In this document: positions 53,477-63,041 of the stretch, in pieces | How positions within the stretch are numbered: the stretch's first letter is position 1 | How the letters are laid out: the number at the start of each line of letters is the position of its first letter | Assembly: GCF_000706765.1 (NCBI RefSeq) | Contig: NZ_CP006018.1 | Location: 992,001-1,056,000, forward strand | Direction of reading: 5' to 3' | Source of the DNA: Bifidobacterium [indicum] DSM 20214 = LMG 11587 | GTDB lineage: Bacteria; Actinomycetota; Actinomycetes; Actinomycetales; Bifidobacteriaceae | DNA length: 64,000 bases | The notes under the pieces: generated by a model | The model's input: the letters and a program-made list of their open reading frames with translations, nothing else | Told to the model about the DNA's origin: nothing | The model's database searches: none | Translations under genes and position numbers: made by a program

Positions 53477-55050
53477 TGCGGCTTGGATCAGCGAAGTCCA
53501 TCGGTCTGGTGGGACTCAAGGCGTTTGTCATCAACGCCCAGGCATTCATCTCGCCGGGTCTCCCCTACTTCTCCATCATCGGTCTGCCGGATGCCTCCCT
53601 GTCGGAATCGAGGGAAAGGGTCAAATCGGCCTGTTCGTCCTGCGGGTTCCGCTGGCCTCAGACAAGGGTTACCGTCAACCTCTCGCCGGCTTCGCGCCCC
53701 AAGCGCGGTTCCTCGCATGACTTGGCAATCGCTACAAGTGTTCTGGGCGCCGGAGGCGTGGTACCCGTTGAAGGATTCGAACAGACCATAGCCCTGGGCG
53801 AGCTGAATCTGGATGGAAGCGTTCTGCCGATTACCGGCGTTCTTCCCATCCTGGCCTATGCAAAGGAACTTGGCGTGCAAAGGGTCTTCCTACCGGAAGC
53901 CAATATGGAGGAGGCTGCAATCGTACCCGGAATCGAAGTGACCGGATTGATGCACCTTGGCCAGCTGGTGGAGCACATGGGAGGTCGCGCGATCTATCAC
54001 ATACCGGACACCGTAGTTGATTCAGGACAGACGACGGACATAACCATCCAGGACCAGAACGCCCCAGGGGCGACGAATCTGGACATGGACCAGGTCATAG
54101 GCCAGGAGGGGACCAAGTGGGCCTTGACCGTGGCGGCCGCCGGCGGGCATCACATACTCATGGTCGGACCACCAGGTGCAGGCAAGAGCATGATGGCCCG
54201 GTGTCTACCTGGCATCCTGCCCCCACTTGGGGCCAAGGAACAGCTGGAGGTCGCATCCATCCGTTCCCTCTGCGGCACCCTGAAGCAGTATGGGGTCAGC
54301 GACATTCCACCTTTTGAAGCACCCCATCATACCGCGTCCATGGCTTCCTTGGTCGGTGGCGGCAGCGGACTTGCAACCCCTGGCGCCATCACCAAGGCCC
54401 ACTGTGGTGTGCTCTTCATGGACGAAGCCCCCGAGTTCTCGCCCCGGGCCCTTCAAGCACTGCGTGAACCGCTGGAAATCGGGGAGATAATCCTCTCCCG
54501 GGCCAAGGGGTCCACATCCTTCCCTGCCAGATTCCAGCTGGTCATGGCCGCCAATCCCTGCCCCTGCGGGTATGGCTATGGGACAGGTGAACGATGCACC
54601 TGCTCCCCAAGGGAACGAACCAGGTATTGGAACCGGATTTCCGGCCCAATCATGGACCGTATTGATATACAGACAACGGTTCCCCCTGTTTCCGACCTGG
54701 GTGGTGCCAGCCCAAACGTGACAGGCCTCGGTCATGGTGATGCCGGTCACAGACAATCCAGCGCCGAAATCAGGCAGCAGGTAATCATGGCCCGCGAGGC
54801 TGCCGGAAAACGATTCAAGGAGGAGGGTTGGACCTGCAACGCCCAGGCCGGCGGCGAGTGGTTACGGGCCAATACAGGGCAGAAGTCACTAGCCGTCGTC
54901 AACGAAGCCATGCGGAAGAAACACCTCAGTCTGCGCGGTGCGGACAGGACCCTACGTCTGGCATGGACGCTGGCCGACCTTGACGGGAGATACGGACCGA
55001 ACGTCGATGACGTAGCCGTCGGAATCATGATGCGGACAAGGACGGCATGA
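53476..55050 (+). CDS. comM: ComM/YifB-family magnesium-chelatase-like AAA+ helicase
   Basis: 524-residue hexameric branch-migration helicase that acts in natural transformation in proteobacteria. N-terminal Lon-protease-like domain (about 1-170), AAA+ domain with Walker A M-V-G-P-P-G-A-G-K-S-M (about 227-237) and Walker B L-F-M-D-E-A-P-E-F, the C-P-C-G-Y-G zinc-knuckle-like insert, and a C-terminal domain with R-T-L-R-L-A-W-T-L-A-D-L. Start ATG 53476 has GGGAGG upstream and overlaps the yraN stop; the longer ORF is out of place. dprA follows after one base. Confidence 0.93.
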   Translation: MRLGSAKSIGLVGLKAFVINAQAFISPGLPYFSIIGLPDASLSESRERVKSACSSCGFRWPQTRVTVNLSPASRPKRGSSHDLAIATSVLGAGGVVPVEGFEQTIALGELNLDGSVLPITGVLPILAYAKELGVQRVFLPEANMEEAAIVPGIEVTGLMHLGQLVEHMGGRAIYHIPDTVVDSGQTTDITIQDQNAPGATNLDMDQVIGQEGTKWALTVAAAGGHHILMVGPPGAGKSMMARCLPGILPPLGAKEQLEVASIRSLCGTLKQYGVSDIPPFEAPHHTASMASLVGGGSGLATPGAITKAHCGVLFMDEAPEFSPRALQALREPLEIGEIILSRAKGSTSFPARFQLVMAANPCPCGYGYGTGERCTCSPRERTRYWNRISGPIMDRIDIQTTVPPVSDLGGASPNVTGLGHGDAGHRQSSAEIRQQVIMAREAAGKRFKEEGWTCNAQAGGEWLRANTGQKSLAVVNEAMRKKHLSLRGADRTLRLAWTLADLDGRYGPNVDDVAVGIMMRTRTA

Positions 55051-55051
55051 G

Positions 55052-56830
55052 ATGGCCGCAGGATGCCCGGAACAAAAGAAACCCGAGTTCGAAAGGTCCG
55101 ATATGGAGCAGGCGGCGACCGGGCAGCCGGAACAGAAACAACCGGGGCGTACAGGCACGATACCGGAAGAACCAGAAGAGGCCAGACCGGGACACTCCTC
55201 GCCGACGAAAATACAGAAACCTGTGCGAGCTGGAAATCGGCCCGTAGGCATTCAAGCTGCCCACCTACGAATCAGGGATGATTGGCTGGCTCGAGCGGTA
55301 CTGAACTTCGCGGCTGATGGACCCGATGCCCTCATGCACGCCAGTCTGCTGGGGTCGGAGTGCCCTCTGGACCTATGTCAGACACTGCTGGAAATCTCAC
55401 CAGACACTTCCTTACCCATCTCCGCACGACAGTCTCAGGCCCGCACACAATTGGATCGAGCTTTCATCCAGGGAGCCATCCGATGGGGCAGGCAGATAAA
55501 CGGCAAGGACATGGACCGCTTCCGGCGGGTCAGCACCGCATGGCGATCACGAGTGGAATCCGTACGGAATTGGGATGCGGACAGGTTGAAAGAAAGTCTG
55601 ACCGAGGGAGGAACCCTGTGGGTACTGACACCGACATCAGACACCTGGCCATCCCAGCTCAACGACCTCGCCCAACGATCAGACTGGGCTCCGCCTCTCT
55701 GCCTATGGGGCAGGGGCAACAAGGACAGTCTGATCAGTTGCAGCAAACCCGTCGCAGTCGTCGGCTCCAGGACCTGCGACCTTTATGGCAGCTACATCGC
55801 TCACGAAATCGGCAGACAGGCAGCGATCCAAGGCCACCTGGTGGTTTCCGGAGGGGCCATGGGAGCCGACGCACAAGCACACTGGGGCGCCCTAGCCGCC
55901 CGAGGAGAGGAATATACGAGCGATGCCGGATCGACCGTGGCTGTATTCGCAGGTGGATTGAAACGAATGGGGCCACTACGCAATCGGGAACTCTTTCAAG
56001 CCATTGAACGACATGGCGGGGCCTTGATCAGTGAGATGCATCCGGAAACGATCCCCGAAGGCCGCCGCTTCCTCCTCCGCAACAGAATCATCGCCGCCCT
56101 CGCCTCGACGATAGTGGTGGCTCAGGCCCGATACCGATCGGGGGCCCTCAACACGGCCACCTGGGGGGCAGAATTAGGGAGGGAGATCTATGCGGCTCCA
56201 GGTCGAATCGACACTCCGGAGAACACCGGATGCAACCGCCTGATCCACCAGGGCAAGGCAACCATTCTTATCTCGGCAACCGATATAAGCGGTATCTGCC
56301 ATGCTCCGCATCAGTCAGGAACCTACCCCGTCGTTGGCTCTTTCCAATCGTCGGACCTTGAGGATGATACCGGGACGGCGAAATCGAGAGAAGATACCTC
56401 AGACCAAATTGAAAAGTCGCTCCCCGAGCAGGAAATCGCCGTCAAACGGCAACCTATGAGCAAGAAGATCGGCAGTAAGTCCGACAAGGAACTGGAGCCC
56501 GGCAAAGGAAGCGAGGACGACTTACCGCCCCTGGAGGAAATACCTCCGGCACTGGAATACCTCACGGAGGCAGAGAACTGCCCTCATGTGGACCCGGAGG
56601 AGGTGATTTTGAAAGCGATACGAGCCTGCTGCAAAAAGGGCGAAGCTGCAACGGTTGATGCACTGATCAGAGCGCTGGAAGGGAGTCGATTCTCCGGCAT
56701 GGCTACTTCATCGCAGGTCGACACTGTCCAGTTGGTGCTACGCCATCTCGGACGGCTTGAGCTCGAAGGGAAAATCGAGACGGTCAACGGTTCAGCGCAC
56801 CTGGTCAAGCAAGATCAGGCATCCCATTGA
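55052..56830 (+). CDS. dprA: DprA/Smf DNA-processing protein with long terminal extensions
   Basis: 592-residue protein, against about 300-400 usual. The Rossmann-like core runs from about 235 to 415: V-A-V-V-G-S-R-T-C-D-L-Y-G, S-G-G-A-M-G-A-D-A-Q-A-H, G-P-L-R-N-R-E-L-F and F-L-L-R-N-R-I-I-A-A-L. DprA loads RecA on incoming single-stranded DNA. A ~75-residue low-complexity N terminus and a ~110-residue acidic/Lys-rich linker precede a C-terminal winged-helix domain. Translation might start at Met18 (ATG 55103), which has AAAGG upstream. Third gene of the operon; its end overlaps the convergent alkyltransferase-like gene. Confidence 0.9.
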   Translation: MAAGCPEQKKPEFERSDMEQAATGQPEQKQPGRTGTIPEEPEEARPGHSSPTKIQKPVRAGNRPVGIQAAHLRIRDDWLARAVLNFAADGPDALMHASLLGSECPLDLCQTLLEISPDTSLPISARQSQARTQLDRAFIQGAIRWGRQINGKDMDRFRRVSTAWRSRVESVRNWDADRLKESLTEGGTLWVLTPTSDTWPSQLNDLAQRSDWAPPLCLWGRGNKDSLISCSKPVAVVGSRTCDLYGSYIAHEIGRQAAIQGHLVVSGGAMGADAQAHWGALAARGEEYTSDAGSTVAVFAGGLKRMGPLRNRELFQAIERHGGALISEMHPETIPEGRRFLLRNRIIAALASTIVVAQARYRSGALNTATWGAELGREIYAAPGRIDTPENTGCNRLIHQGKATILISATDISGICHAPHQSGTYPVVGSFQSSDLEDDTGTAKSREDTSDQIEKSLPEQEIAVKRQPMSKKIGSKSDKELEPGKGSEDDLPPLEEIPPALEYLTEAENCPHVDPEEVILKAIRACCKKGEAATVDALIRALEGSRFSGMATSSQVDTVQLVLRHLGRLELEGKIETVNGSAHLVKQDQASH

Positions 56831-57171
56831 CAGCGTTCGAGGTCAACCACCCATCCCGATTGACCGGTGTTCTCGTCATGCGCAGGTGGAATGAAGACAA
56901 CCCCTTCGGATTCCAGCAGCTCCCTCTGTCGCTCAGGACCACCAAAGGCAAAGCCCGGAGCCAGGGAACCATCCTTGAAGACAACCCGATGGCATGGAAT
57001 CACACCCGGTTCGGGGTTGGAATGAAGCGCGAATCCAACAAATCTTGCATTTCTGGGTTTCCCTGTCAAAGCCGCTATCTGACCATACGTGGCGACCCTG
57101 CCAGCAGGTATGCGACTGACAACCTGATAGACCATCTGCGAAAAGGACTGCTCTCGACCCATGCTTTTCAT
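56815..57171 (-). CDS. MGMT-like methylated-DNA alkyltransferase domain protein
   Basis: 118-residue protein holding only the C-terminal DNA-binding/alkyltransferase domain: [18 protein letters not shown], active-site I-P-C-H-R-V-V with Cys60, and the final G-V-V-F. Standard MGMT is longer; alkyltransferase-like proteins of this length usually have Trp in place of the Cys, whereas this one keeps Cys and could be active in alkyl transfer. The start is unsure: ATG 57171 or 57162; the ORF to 57267 would overlap the divergent oxidoreductase promoter. It overlaps the end of dprA by 16 bases. Confidence 0.82.
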   Translation of the reverse strand: MKSMGREQSFSQMVYQVVSRIPAGRVATYGQIAALTGKPRNARFVGFALHSNPEPGVIPCHRVVFKDGSLAPGFAFGGPERQRELLESEGVVFIPPAHDENTGQSGWVVDLERCQWDA

Positions 57172-57247
57172 TGTCCGCGAACAAAGGGACAAGACCACAT
57201 GCCCAAACCTCCTGGTGCTATCAAAGGGTTGTGAGAATATCGGCTTT

Positions 57248-59242
57248 ATGAGTCCTGCGACAATCAAGAATCACTATGAGGCCATCATCGTAGGCGCCGG
57301 GGCCGCCGGCATGTCAGCAGCATTGAGCCTGTCCCGGTCACTGAAAAAGGACAATCGGGAAGGCGGAGAAAGTCCATCGATTCTCGTCATTTCAAAACTG
57401 CAACCTCTCCGGTCGCACACCGGATCGGCCGAGGGTGGCATCGCAGCCAGCCTGGGCAATGAGGAACAGGACGATTGGCACTGGCACTACTACGACACCA
57501 TCAAGGGTGGTGATTGGCTCGCCGACCAGGACGCCGTAGAGGTATTGGCCCGAGAGGCCAAGAAGACGGTGACTCGCCTGGAACATGAGGGGGTGGCCTT
57601 CTCCCGGCGTGAAGACGGCCGTATCGCCCAGCGCAAGTTCGGCGGCCACACGTCTGAATTCGGCGGAAAACCGGTAAAAAGGGCGGCTTATGCCGCAGAC
57701 CGCATTGGCCATCAGATCCTCCACTCGCTCTGGCAGCAGTGCGTACAGATGGGAGTGACTTTCGCCGAGGAATGGTACGTAACTGATCTGGTCCTGGACA
57801 AGTCCAAGACTGCGAACAAGAAGGCAAAAACCGAAAACGCCTCCGCAGAGGATGATGCTGCAGGTACCACTCCGGCACAGCCTTGGGCTACGGCATGCGG
57901 TCTGGTGGTCCTGGACACCCATACCGGACAGACCCGCGCCATATCGTCCGACACCATCATGCTCTGCACCGGAGGCGCCGGCAGGCTCTTCCACACCACC
58001 TCAAACTCCTGGGACCTCACCGGAGATGGTATGGCACTGGCCTTGAAGGCCGGGCTGCAGCTTGAAGACATCGAATTCATCCAGTTCCATCCGACCGGTC
58101 TCGGCCATACCGGCTTTCTCCTCTCCGAAGCATCCCGGGCAGAGGGCGGAATCCTCCGCAACTCGGAGGGCAGGGCCTTCATGCGGGACTATGCGCCTGA
58201 ACACGGCGACCTGGCGGCCAGGGATGTGGTCAGCCGATCCATCATGGCCGAAATCGACGCGGGCCGAGGCGTAGCCGACCCCAGAGACCCCGATGGTCCA
58301 CGTGATTGCGTCTGGCTGGACATGAGGGGGGTCGGCGAGGATCGCATGAAGTCACTCCTCCCCCAGGTCTATGAAACCATCTGCAAGTACGCGAATCTGA
58401 ATCCTGCCGTCGACCTGATTCCCGTCAAACCGACCGCCCACTACACCATGGGAGGTATTCCCATCACCACCCGGGGGCAGGTTTATCGGTGGGTGGACGG
58501 TCAACGCCGTTCTGTCGAAGGTCTCTACGCTGCCGGCGAGTGCTCCTGCGTCAGCGTTCATGGCGCCAACCGACTCGGGGGCAATAGCCTCCTGGATGCC
58601 TGCCTCTTCGGCACCCGGGCAGGAGAAGCCATGGCCAGGCGTATCACCGCCATTGCATCCTCCCATCAGGAGGACCAATCCCTGGGCATGGAAGCAGCAT
58701 CCAATCATGCTCCAGATGACCGGAGCGCCCGCAACGAGAACCTGATGAATCAGGCCTTGTCCAAGAGGCAATCGGCAATGGACCACATGCTGTCTTCATC
58801 GGAGCCCGAAGACAGGAATGAAGACTCCCCCGACGTGGAATCGTCTGATGACATCAACGCCTACCTGCTTATGCAGGAGCTGGGGCGAATCATGGAGAAG
58901 GCGGTGGCGGTCCGCTGCGATCAGACCAGCATCGACAAGGCCTTGAGTCAGATCAACCACCTGCACAACAAGGCTCTCACATTGAAATCGCATAGTACGG
59001 AAGCGGCCCTCAACCAGGAGCTGACGGCGATGATGGAGGTCGACAACCTTCTGACTCTGTCCAAGGCGGTCCTGGCTGCAAGCGGTGATCGAAAGGAATC
59101 ACGCGGAGCCCTCTTCCGCCAGGACCACCCGGAACGCGACGACGTACACTTCCTCTCGCACTCCATGGTCGATTGTGATGGCAACATCGATTGGCAACCG
59201 GTTCACATCGTCGACATGCCTCCACAAGGCAGGCAGTACTGA
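57248..59242 (+). CDS. sdhA: Flavoprotein subunit of succinate dehydrogenase/fumarate reductase family
   Basis: 664-residue FAD protein that interconverts succinate and fumarate. N-terminal [10 protein letters not shown] dinucleotide fold, [10 protein letters not shown] with the His that covalently binds FAD, Q-F-H-P-T-G substrate segment, H-Y-T-M-G-G-I and [13 protein letters not shown] near the active site. It carries a low-complexity insert near 200-225 and a Ser/Glu-rich stretch near 475-530 not typical of the family. No strong ribosome-binding site precedes ATG 57248. The iron-sulfur partner follows 182 bases later; no membrane subunits are present. Confidence 0.88.
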   Translation: MSPATIKNHYEAIIVGAGAAGMSAALSLSRSLKKDNREGGESPSILVISKLQPLRSHTGSAEGGIAASLGNEEQDDWHWHYYDTIKGGDWLADQDAVEVLAREAKKTVTRLEHEGVAFSRREDGRIAQRKFGGHTSEFGGKPVKRAAYAADRIGHQILHSLWQQCVQMGVTFAEEWYVTDLVLDKSKTANKKAKTENASAEDDAAGTTPAQPWATACGLVVLDTHTGQTRAISSDTIMLCTGGAGRLFHTTSNSWDLTGDGMALALKAGLQLEDIEFIQFHPTGLGHTGFLLSEASRAEGGILRNSEGRAFMRDYAPEHGDLAARDVVSRSIMAEIDAGRGVADPRDPDGPRDCVWLDMRGVGEDRMKSLLPQVYETICKYANLNPAVDLIPVKPTAHYTMGGIPITTRGQVYRWVDGQRRSVEGLYAAGECSCVSVHGANRLGGNSLLDACLFGTRAGEAMARRITAIASSHQEDQSLGMEAASNHAPDDRSARNENLMNQALSKRQSAMDHMLSSSEPEDRNEDSPDVESSDDINAYLLMQELGRIMEKAVAVRCDQTSIDKALSQINHLHNKALTLKSHSTEAALNQELTAMMEVDNLLTLSKAVLAASGDRKESRGALFRQDHPERDDVHFLSHSMVDCDGNIDWQPVHIVDMPPQGRQY

Positions 59243-59424
59243 CAGGAAGTATCGGAACAACGGCCGTCCCTGTTCGATTGCAGGCAAAGGCGGGAATCGA
59301 ATCCAAACCCGGTTGATTGGTCTTCCAGGATGCCGCCCTCTCAATTACGTTGATTTCGTTTGGATTAGCGGCAAATCCTAATGGACGAGTAACCGATGAC
59401 GGGTCGAGTCACTAGGATGAATGA

Positions 59425-60495
59425 GTGGTTGATTCCCGAATGGTGTACGGGACCATCAATGCGCACGATGAAACGGAGCCTGAACCTATGAAATCCGAAG
59501 GCGCTGAAGGGCAGAGCAGACCCTCAATCGGAACATGCGGACAGACCGCAGACACCGGAAGCCTCGACTCTGGCAGCACCACAGACTCCAGTACAACCAG
59601 CACCAGCGTCACCATACGCGTAGCCAGGTTCACGCCGCGGCAGGCCCGCCCGGGCCGCACGGCTTCCAATCCCTTCGCCGCCACCTCATCGCCTTTCGGC
59701 GCCAGACCAGGACGTCCGCGTGGAAAGCGGTGGACTCAGGAGTACAAGGTGCACACCTCACCTGAGCAAACAATCCTGGATTGCCTGTTGCAAATCAAAC
59801 GTGAGCAGGACCCGACCCTGAACTTCCGCTACTCCTGTGGACATGGCATGTGCGGTTCGGATGCCGTCCTGGTCAATTCCACGCCCACGCTCCTCTGCAC
59901 AGCCACCATCGGCGACCATGCCAAGGCGCCGGCTCAGGGGACAGACGAGGGAGCCGACTCCTCGCAAGGATTCCGTCGAACCGGACAAGCCAGGGATGCC
60001 AACCCCGAGCCGCGGCAGAATACAGAAGCCGTCCGTACAGGTTGGCTCGGAATCATAGAAATCAAGCCCCTTCCCGGCTTTACACCCCTACGCGACCTGA
60101 TTGTCGACACCGACACCATGTTCGAGCAGATCCGCCGTTTCCATCCGTATCTACGCGACGGTGCGGGCCCCGAATCCGAAACGGAAAACCTGCAGACCCC
60201 GGCCCAGCTGTCCAAATTTGAGCTGCTCAGCAACTGCATCGCCTGCGGAATCTGCGAGGGGTCCTGCCCTGTCTATGCCGGTGGAGAGGCCTTCGCGGGC
60301 CCCGCCGCCCTGATCGCAGCCTCCCGCTTCATCAATGACTCGCGTGACCAGCACCGCCAGGAGCGCCTCGACGATATCAACCAGGAGGACGGAATCCTGG
60401 CCTGCGAATCCGTTCGCGCCTGCTCCCGCCCGTGCCCAAAGGGAATTGACGTCGGCGAAGAAATGTGGCGATTGGTCGAGGCAGTCAACCGCTGA
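59425..60495 (+). CDS. sdhB: Iron-sulfur subunit of succinate dehydrogenase/fumarate reductase family
   Basis: 356-residue protein, about 100 longer than usual. An unstructured Ser/Thr-rich N terminus (~95 residues) precedes the [2Fe-2S] domain with C-G-H-G-M-C-G-S-D and L-L-C, where the third ligand is Asp, as in E. coli SdhB. A polar insert of ~40 residues follows (about 170-210), then the C-terminal domain with C-I-A-C-G-I-C-E-G-S-C-P and C-E-S-V-R-A-C-S-R-P-C-P for the [4Fe-4S] and [3Fe-4S] clusters. Start is GTG 59425 after AGGATGA; ATG 59488 after GGAG is an alternative. The gene works with the upstream flavoprotein. No anchor subunit genes follow. Confidence 0.87.
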   Translation: MVDSRMVYGTINAHDETEPEPMKSEGAEGQSRPSIGTCGQTADTGSLDSGSTTDSSTTSTSVTIRVARFTPRQARPGRTASNPFAATSSPFGARPGRPRGKRWTQEYKVHTSPEQTILDCLLQIKREQDPTLNFRYSCGHGMCGSDAVLVNSTPTLLCTATIGDHAKAPAQGTDEGADSSQGFRRTGQARDANPEPRQNTEAVRTGWLGIIEIKPLPGFTPLRDLIVDTDTMFEQIRRFHPYLRDGAGPESETENLQTPAQLSKFELLSNCIACGICEGSCPVYAGGEAFAGPAALIAASRFINDSRDQHRQERLDDINQEDGILACESVRACSRPCPKGIDVGEEMWRLVEAVNR

Positions 60496-60543
60496 CCGGC
60501 CCCATGTCGCCATTTGTGAACACCAGACGTTAGAGTTATCACT

Positions 60544-61227
60544 ATGGATAAGACCGCATACAGCAATCATGCCCAAGGGTGGGAGCTAGCCGAGAAGAGC
60601 ACACTCAACAGCGAATCCGGAACACTGGCAGCCTTTCGCACCCGGGCGGAATCAGCAGGTTTCCCACAGTGCTCAGTGGCACAGGGCTCCTTCCTGCGAT
60701 TCCTGGCAGGCAGAGCGGATGCCGCTTCCATCATCCTTCTAGGAACAGGTTCAGTGGTCGAAGCCATTCGTCTCATGGATGGTCTAAGCGGTCGGGGCCA
60801 GTTTACGGCTGTCGATTCCTCCCCCGAGGGTGCCTCGCTGATTCGTCAGACCTTCCAGGAGGAAGAGCGAAGGAACTCGGTTCTGCGTCTGCGCGCGGTC
60901 AATACCTCTGCGGGCACCTATTTTCCCCGGCTGAACCCTGCCGACTACGACCTGATTGTGGTTTCCGGGGATTGCCGGAATTACCAGGATGCCATAGACC
61001 ACGCCCCCCGTCTGCTGAAGAGCAGCGGTCAGCTGGTCTTCACCGATGCCTTCGCCCTGGACACAGAACCGAAAAAGGGCGGGATAATGAATCCGGCCAA
61101 TCGCTCCGACAAGGCAGTTACGCTCCGAACCCTCATGGACACCCTGTCGCAGGAGGACCATCTCGAATCCTGCCTGATTCCTGTCGGCAATGGCATGGTT
61201 CTGGCTGCGAAGGACAAGCAGGCCTAG
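60544..61227 (+). CDS. SAM-dependent O-methyltransferase
   Basis: 227-residue class I methyltransferase of the O-methyltransferase_3 (CCoAMT/COMT-like) type. SAM-binding glycine motif I-I-L-L-G-T-G-S-V-V-E-A-I, the acidic T-A-V-D-S-S-P that binds ribose, and Y-D-L-I-V-V-S-G-D; a D-N-V-L-like active-site stretch appears as V-F-T-D-A-F-A-L-D. Similar actinobacterial proteins have no fixed substrate. It starts 48 bases after the iron-sulfur subunit gene and may belong to the same operon; only a weak AGAG site is seen. Confidence 0.85.
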   Translation: MDKTAYSNHAQGWELAEKSTLNSESGTLAAFRTRAESAGFPQCSVAQGSFLRFLAGRADAASIILLGTGSVVEAIRLMDGLSGRGQFTAVDSSPEGASLIRQTFQEEERRNSVLRLRAVNTSAGTYFPRLNPADYDLIVVSGDCRNYQDAIDHAPRLLKSSGQLVFTDAFALDTEPKKGGIMNPANRSDKAVTLRTLMDTLSQEDHLESCLIPVGNGMVLAAKDKQA

Positions 61228-61370
61228 TCCCTTCCCGCACTTCTCATACGCTATAGGACCGCATCCGAGGCTATGTCAACGCATGGCTTTCACGTATTGC
61301 TCCGGCTGTGTTTCTCATGACAGCAGCAGTCCTCCACAAGCTCCGTAGTCAGAGCGGCGATGACACCCTC

Positions 61371-62213
61371 TTAAGGCTGACGGTTCTGCAGTATGACCTG
61401 CACAGCCTCATCCGGATCGTCGGTACGGACCACCAGCCCCGGATCCAGATCCGAAATCATGCCACGGTCCCTGACAGTAGTCAGCAGCCAGTCAAAGAGG
61501 CCATCCCAGTACTCCTTGTCGAAGAGGACAATGGGCATGGTGTCCACCTTGTGGGTCTGCACCAGCGTCAGCACCTCAAACATCTCATCCAAGGTACCGA
61601 AACCTCCCGGGCAGACGATGATACCGGACGAGTACTTCATGAACATCATTTTCCGCACGAAAAAGTAACGGAAGGTAATACCCAGATTGACCCACCGGTT
61701 GATTCCCTGCTCGTGAGGAAGTTCGATTCCCAACCCTACCGATTTTCCACCGACCAGGGCGGCACCCTTGTTGGCGGCCTCCATGATGCCCGGGCCACCA
61801 CCGGTGATCACAGCCATGCCTCCCTTGGCCAGTCCGGCCCCCATCCGCTGAGCAGCTCGATAGTCAGGACTGTCCTCGTCGGTCCGGGCTGAACCGAAGA
61901 TTGTGGCGGCCGGCCCCAGCTCGGCAAGGGCACCAAACCCATCGACGAACTCGGCCTGAATACGCAGCACCCGCCACGGGTCCATATGAAGCCAGTCCGT
62001 ATCCGCATCCGCAGAGAGCAGGCTGGCGTTCGAATCACTTGACGGAATCATGGGGCCTCGCATGATGACCGGACCACTATGGTAGGTCCTCCCCATATCC
62101 TGCTCCTCTTCGAACGCTTTGCCGCCCTTGTTCAGCATCTTCGCCTGTTCCCTCATGTTTTGGTCTTCCATCATCGCTCTCCCCATCTTCTGTATCTCTT
62201 CGTCCCGATTCAC
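61371..62213 (-). CDS. LOG-family nucleotide 5'-monophosphate phosphoribohydrolase (TIGR00730-type)
   Basis: 280-residue protein with the LOG motifs I-T-G-G-G-P-G-I-M-E-A and P-G-G-F-G-T-L-D-E-M-F-E and an F-G-S-A-R-T start of the Rossmann core at about residue 110. LOG enzymes hydrolyse cytokinin nucleotides and related AMP derivatives; the bacterial substrate here is unknown. The first ~100 residues are a family-typical but poorly conserved extension. The start is uncertain: GTG 62213, or ATG 62186 (Met10). It is convergent with the methyltransferase gene. Confidence 0.85.
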   Translation of the reverse strand: MNRDEEIQKMGRAMMEDQNMREQAKMLNKGGKAFEEEQDMGRTYHSGPVIMRGPMIPSSDSNASLLSADADTDWLHMDPWRVLRIQAEFVDGFGALAELGPAATIFGSARTDEDSPDYRAAQRMGAGLAKGGMAVITGGGPGIMEAANKGAALVGGKSVGLGIELPHEQGINRWVNLGITFRYFFVRKMMFMKYSSGIIVCPGGFGTLDEMFEVLTLVQTHKVDTMPIVLFDKEYWDGLFDWLLTTVRDRGMISDLDPGLVVRTDDPDEAVQVILQNRQP

Positions 62214-62341
62214 CTGCAGAAGTTGATTCTGCGTGGGTTCCAGACCCTCCCGGCCGCCAACATCCGGGTACCTGCCTCATATACTTCAGCAATATCATCC
62301 ATCAGGAGCACGACTCAACCAGTCGAATACCCCACCTTACT

Positions 62342-62372
62342 TTAATGGACCAGACCATATCCGGTCCATTAA
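62342..62372. promoter_or_regulatory. Operator-like palindrome before the small gene pair
   Basis: A perfect 10-bp inverted repeat, TTAATGGACC (62342-62351) and GGTCCATTAA (62363-62372), with an 11-base spacer. It lies between the LOG gene and the divergent small gene pair, where neither gene needs a terminator. It is about 60 bases upstream of the pair's -10 box, so it could act on either divergent gene. Confidence 0.6.
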
Positions 62373-62428
62373 GCTCGATCGGCAGTCAAAGGCGGGGACG
62401 AACACCCACTTAGCACAATGGAATATCC

Positions 62429-62434
62429 TATAAT
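62429..62434 (+). promoter_or_regulatory. Consensus -10 box of the small gene pair
   Basis: A perfect TATAAT sits about 90 bases before the first gene. No good -35 is visible at 16-18 bases, so an activator or a weak -35 is implied. The rest of 62214-62524 has no gene. Confidence 0.55.
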
Positions 62435-62524
62435 CGGCAGGTGCGCAGACGGTAATCGCCCTGACATGCCGCACAGCCAGGTCCCGCCCAAGAAACCCGC
62501 CAAAATACCAGCAGGGAGCAATCC

Positions 62525-62806
62525 ATGGAATTTCAGCCCATGATCCATCCGAGGATTCATCGTACGCATCCCGACATTGACCAGCAGGACATCTTGGAGG
62601 TCTGGCGCAATGCCCTTGTTTCAGCACCGGTCATCAACAGCCAGGGAAGCCGAAAGGTCTGGCTGACCCTGGGCTTCGACGGGCAGGGAAGGCTGATGGA
62701 GCTGGCCTCCGTCAACGACGACGCCAGGCTCTGGATGGTCTTCCATGCCATGACTCCCCCTTCACGCAAAACCCTACGGGAGTTCCTCACGAGGGGAAGG
62801 GATTGA
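62525..62806 (+). CDS. Small protein resembling BrnT/DUF4258-type toxins (possible toxin)
   Basis: 93-residue protein with a GGGAG site eight bases before ATG. The layout H-P-D-I-D-Q-Q-D-I-L-E-V-W-R-N-A-L (helix), then a four-stranded-looking V-W-L-T-L-G-F-D, R-L-M-E-L-A-S-V and M-V-F-H-A-M-T-P-P, matches small RelE/BrnT-like RNA-targeting toxins whose conserved end is I-x-H-A-M. No catalytic residue is certain. It overlaps the next small ORF by one base (TGATG). Toxin function is an inference from length, fold-like pattern and gene pairing. Confidence 0.6.
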   Translation: MEFQPMIHPRIHRTHPDIDQQDILEVWRNALVSAPVINSQGSRKVWLTLGFDGQGRLMELASVNDDARLWMVFHAMTPPSRKTLREFLTRGRD

Positions 62807-62991
62807 TGGCCACCAACGAAGGCAAGGACTGGAATACCCTGTCAGGAATCAGCGAAGAGGAACTGAACCTGCTGAGCCGACCCTTCCAGGATGGAACCTG
62901 GTCAGGCGAGTTGGGTCAGGTTTGGCCAGAGCACCCTCGTCTCCACCCCGGTTACCCCACCTCCTCGGACTGCATCTGCCACAAGGACTGA
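62806..62991 (+). CDS. Small acidic protein, partner of the preceding gene (possible antitoxin)
   Basis: 61-residue ORF starting in the stop codon of the upstream gene, with GGGGAAGG upstream. It is acidic and Trp/Pro-rich in its second half (F-Q-D-G-T-W-S-G-E-L-G-Q-V-W-P-E-H-P) and ends in D-C-I-C-H-K-D. It has no visible helix-turn-helix or ribbon-helix-helix, so it is unlike classic antitoxins. I do not recognise it. Coupling to the upstream gene is the main evidence that it is real. Confidence 0.55.
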   Translation: MATNEGKDWNTLSGISEEELNLLSRPFQDGTWSGELGQVWPEHPRLHPGYPTSSDCICHKD

Positions 62992-63041
62992 TGGGCGAAA
63001 TAGACAACAAGGCAACACCATGAGTCGAACCTCGACTCTCC

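Noticed and set aside
59281-59365. tRNA-like stretch on the minus strand between the sdhA and sdhB genes
   Set aside because: It has a TTCGATTCC-like T-loop and AATTGAGAGG D-arm-like bases, but the acceptor, anticodon and T stems do not pair. At most a decayed remnant.
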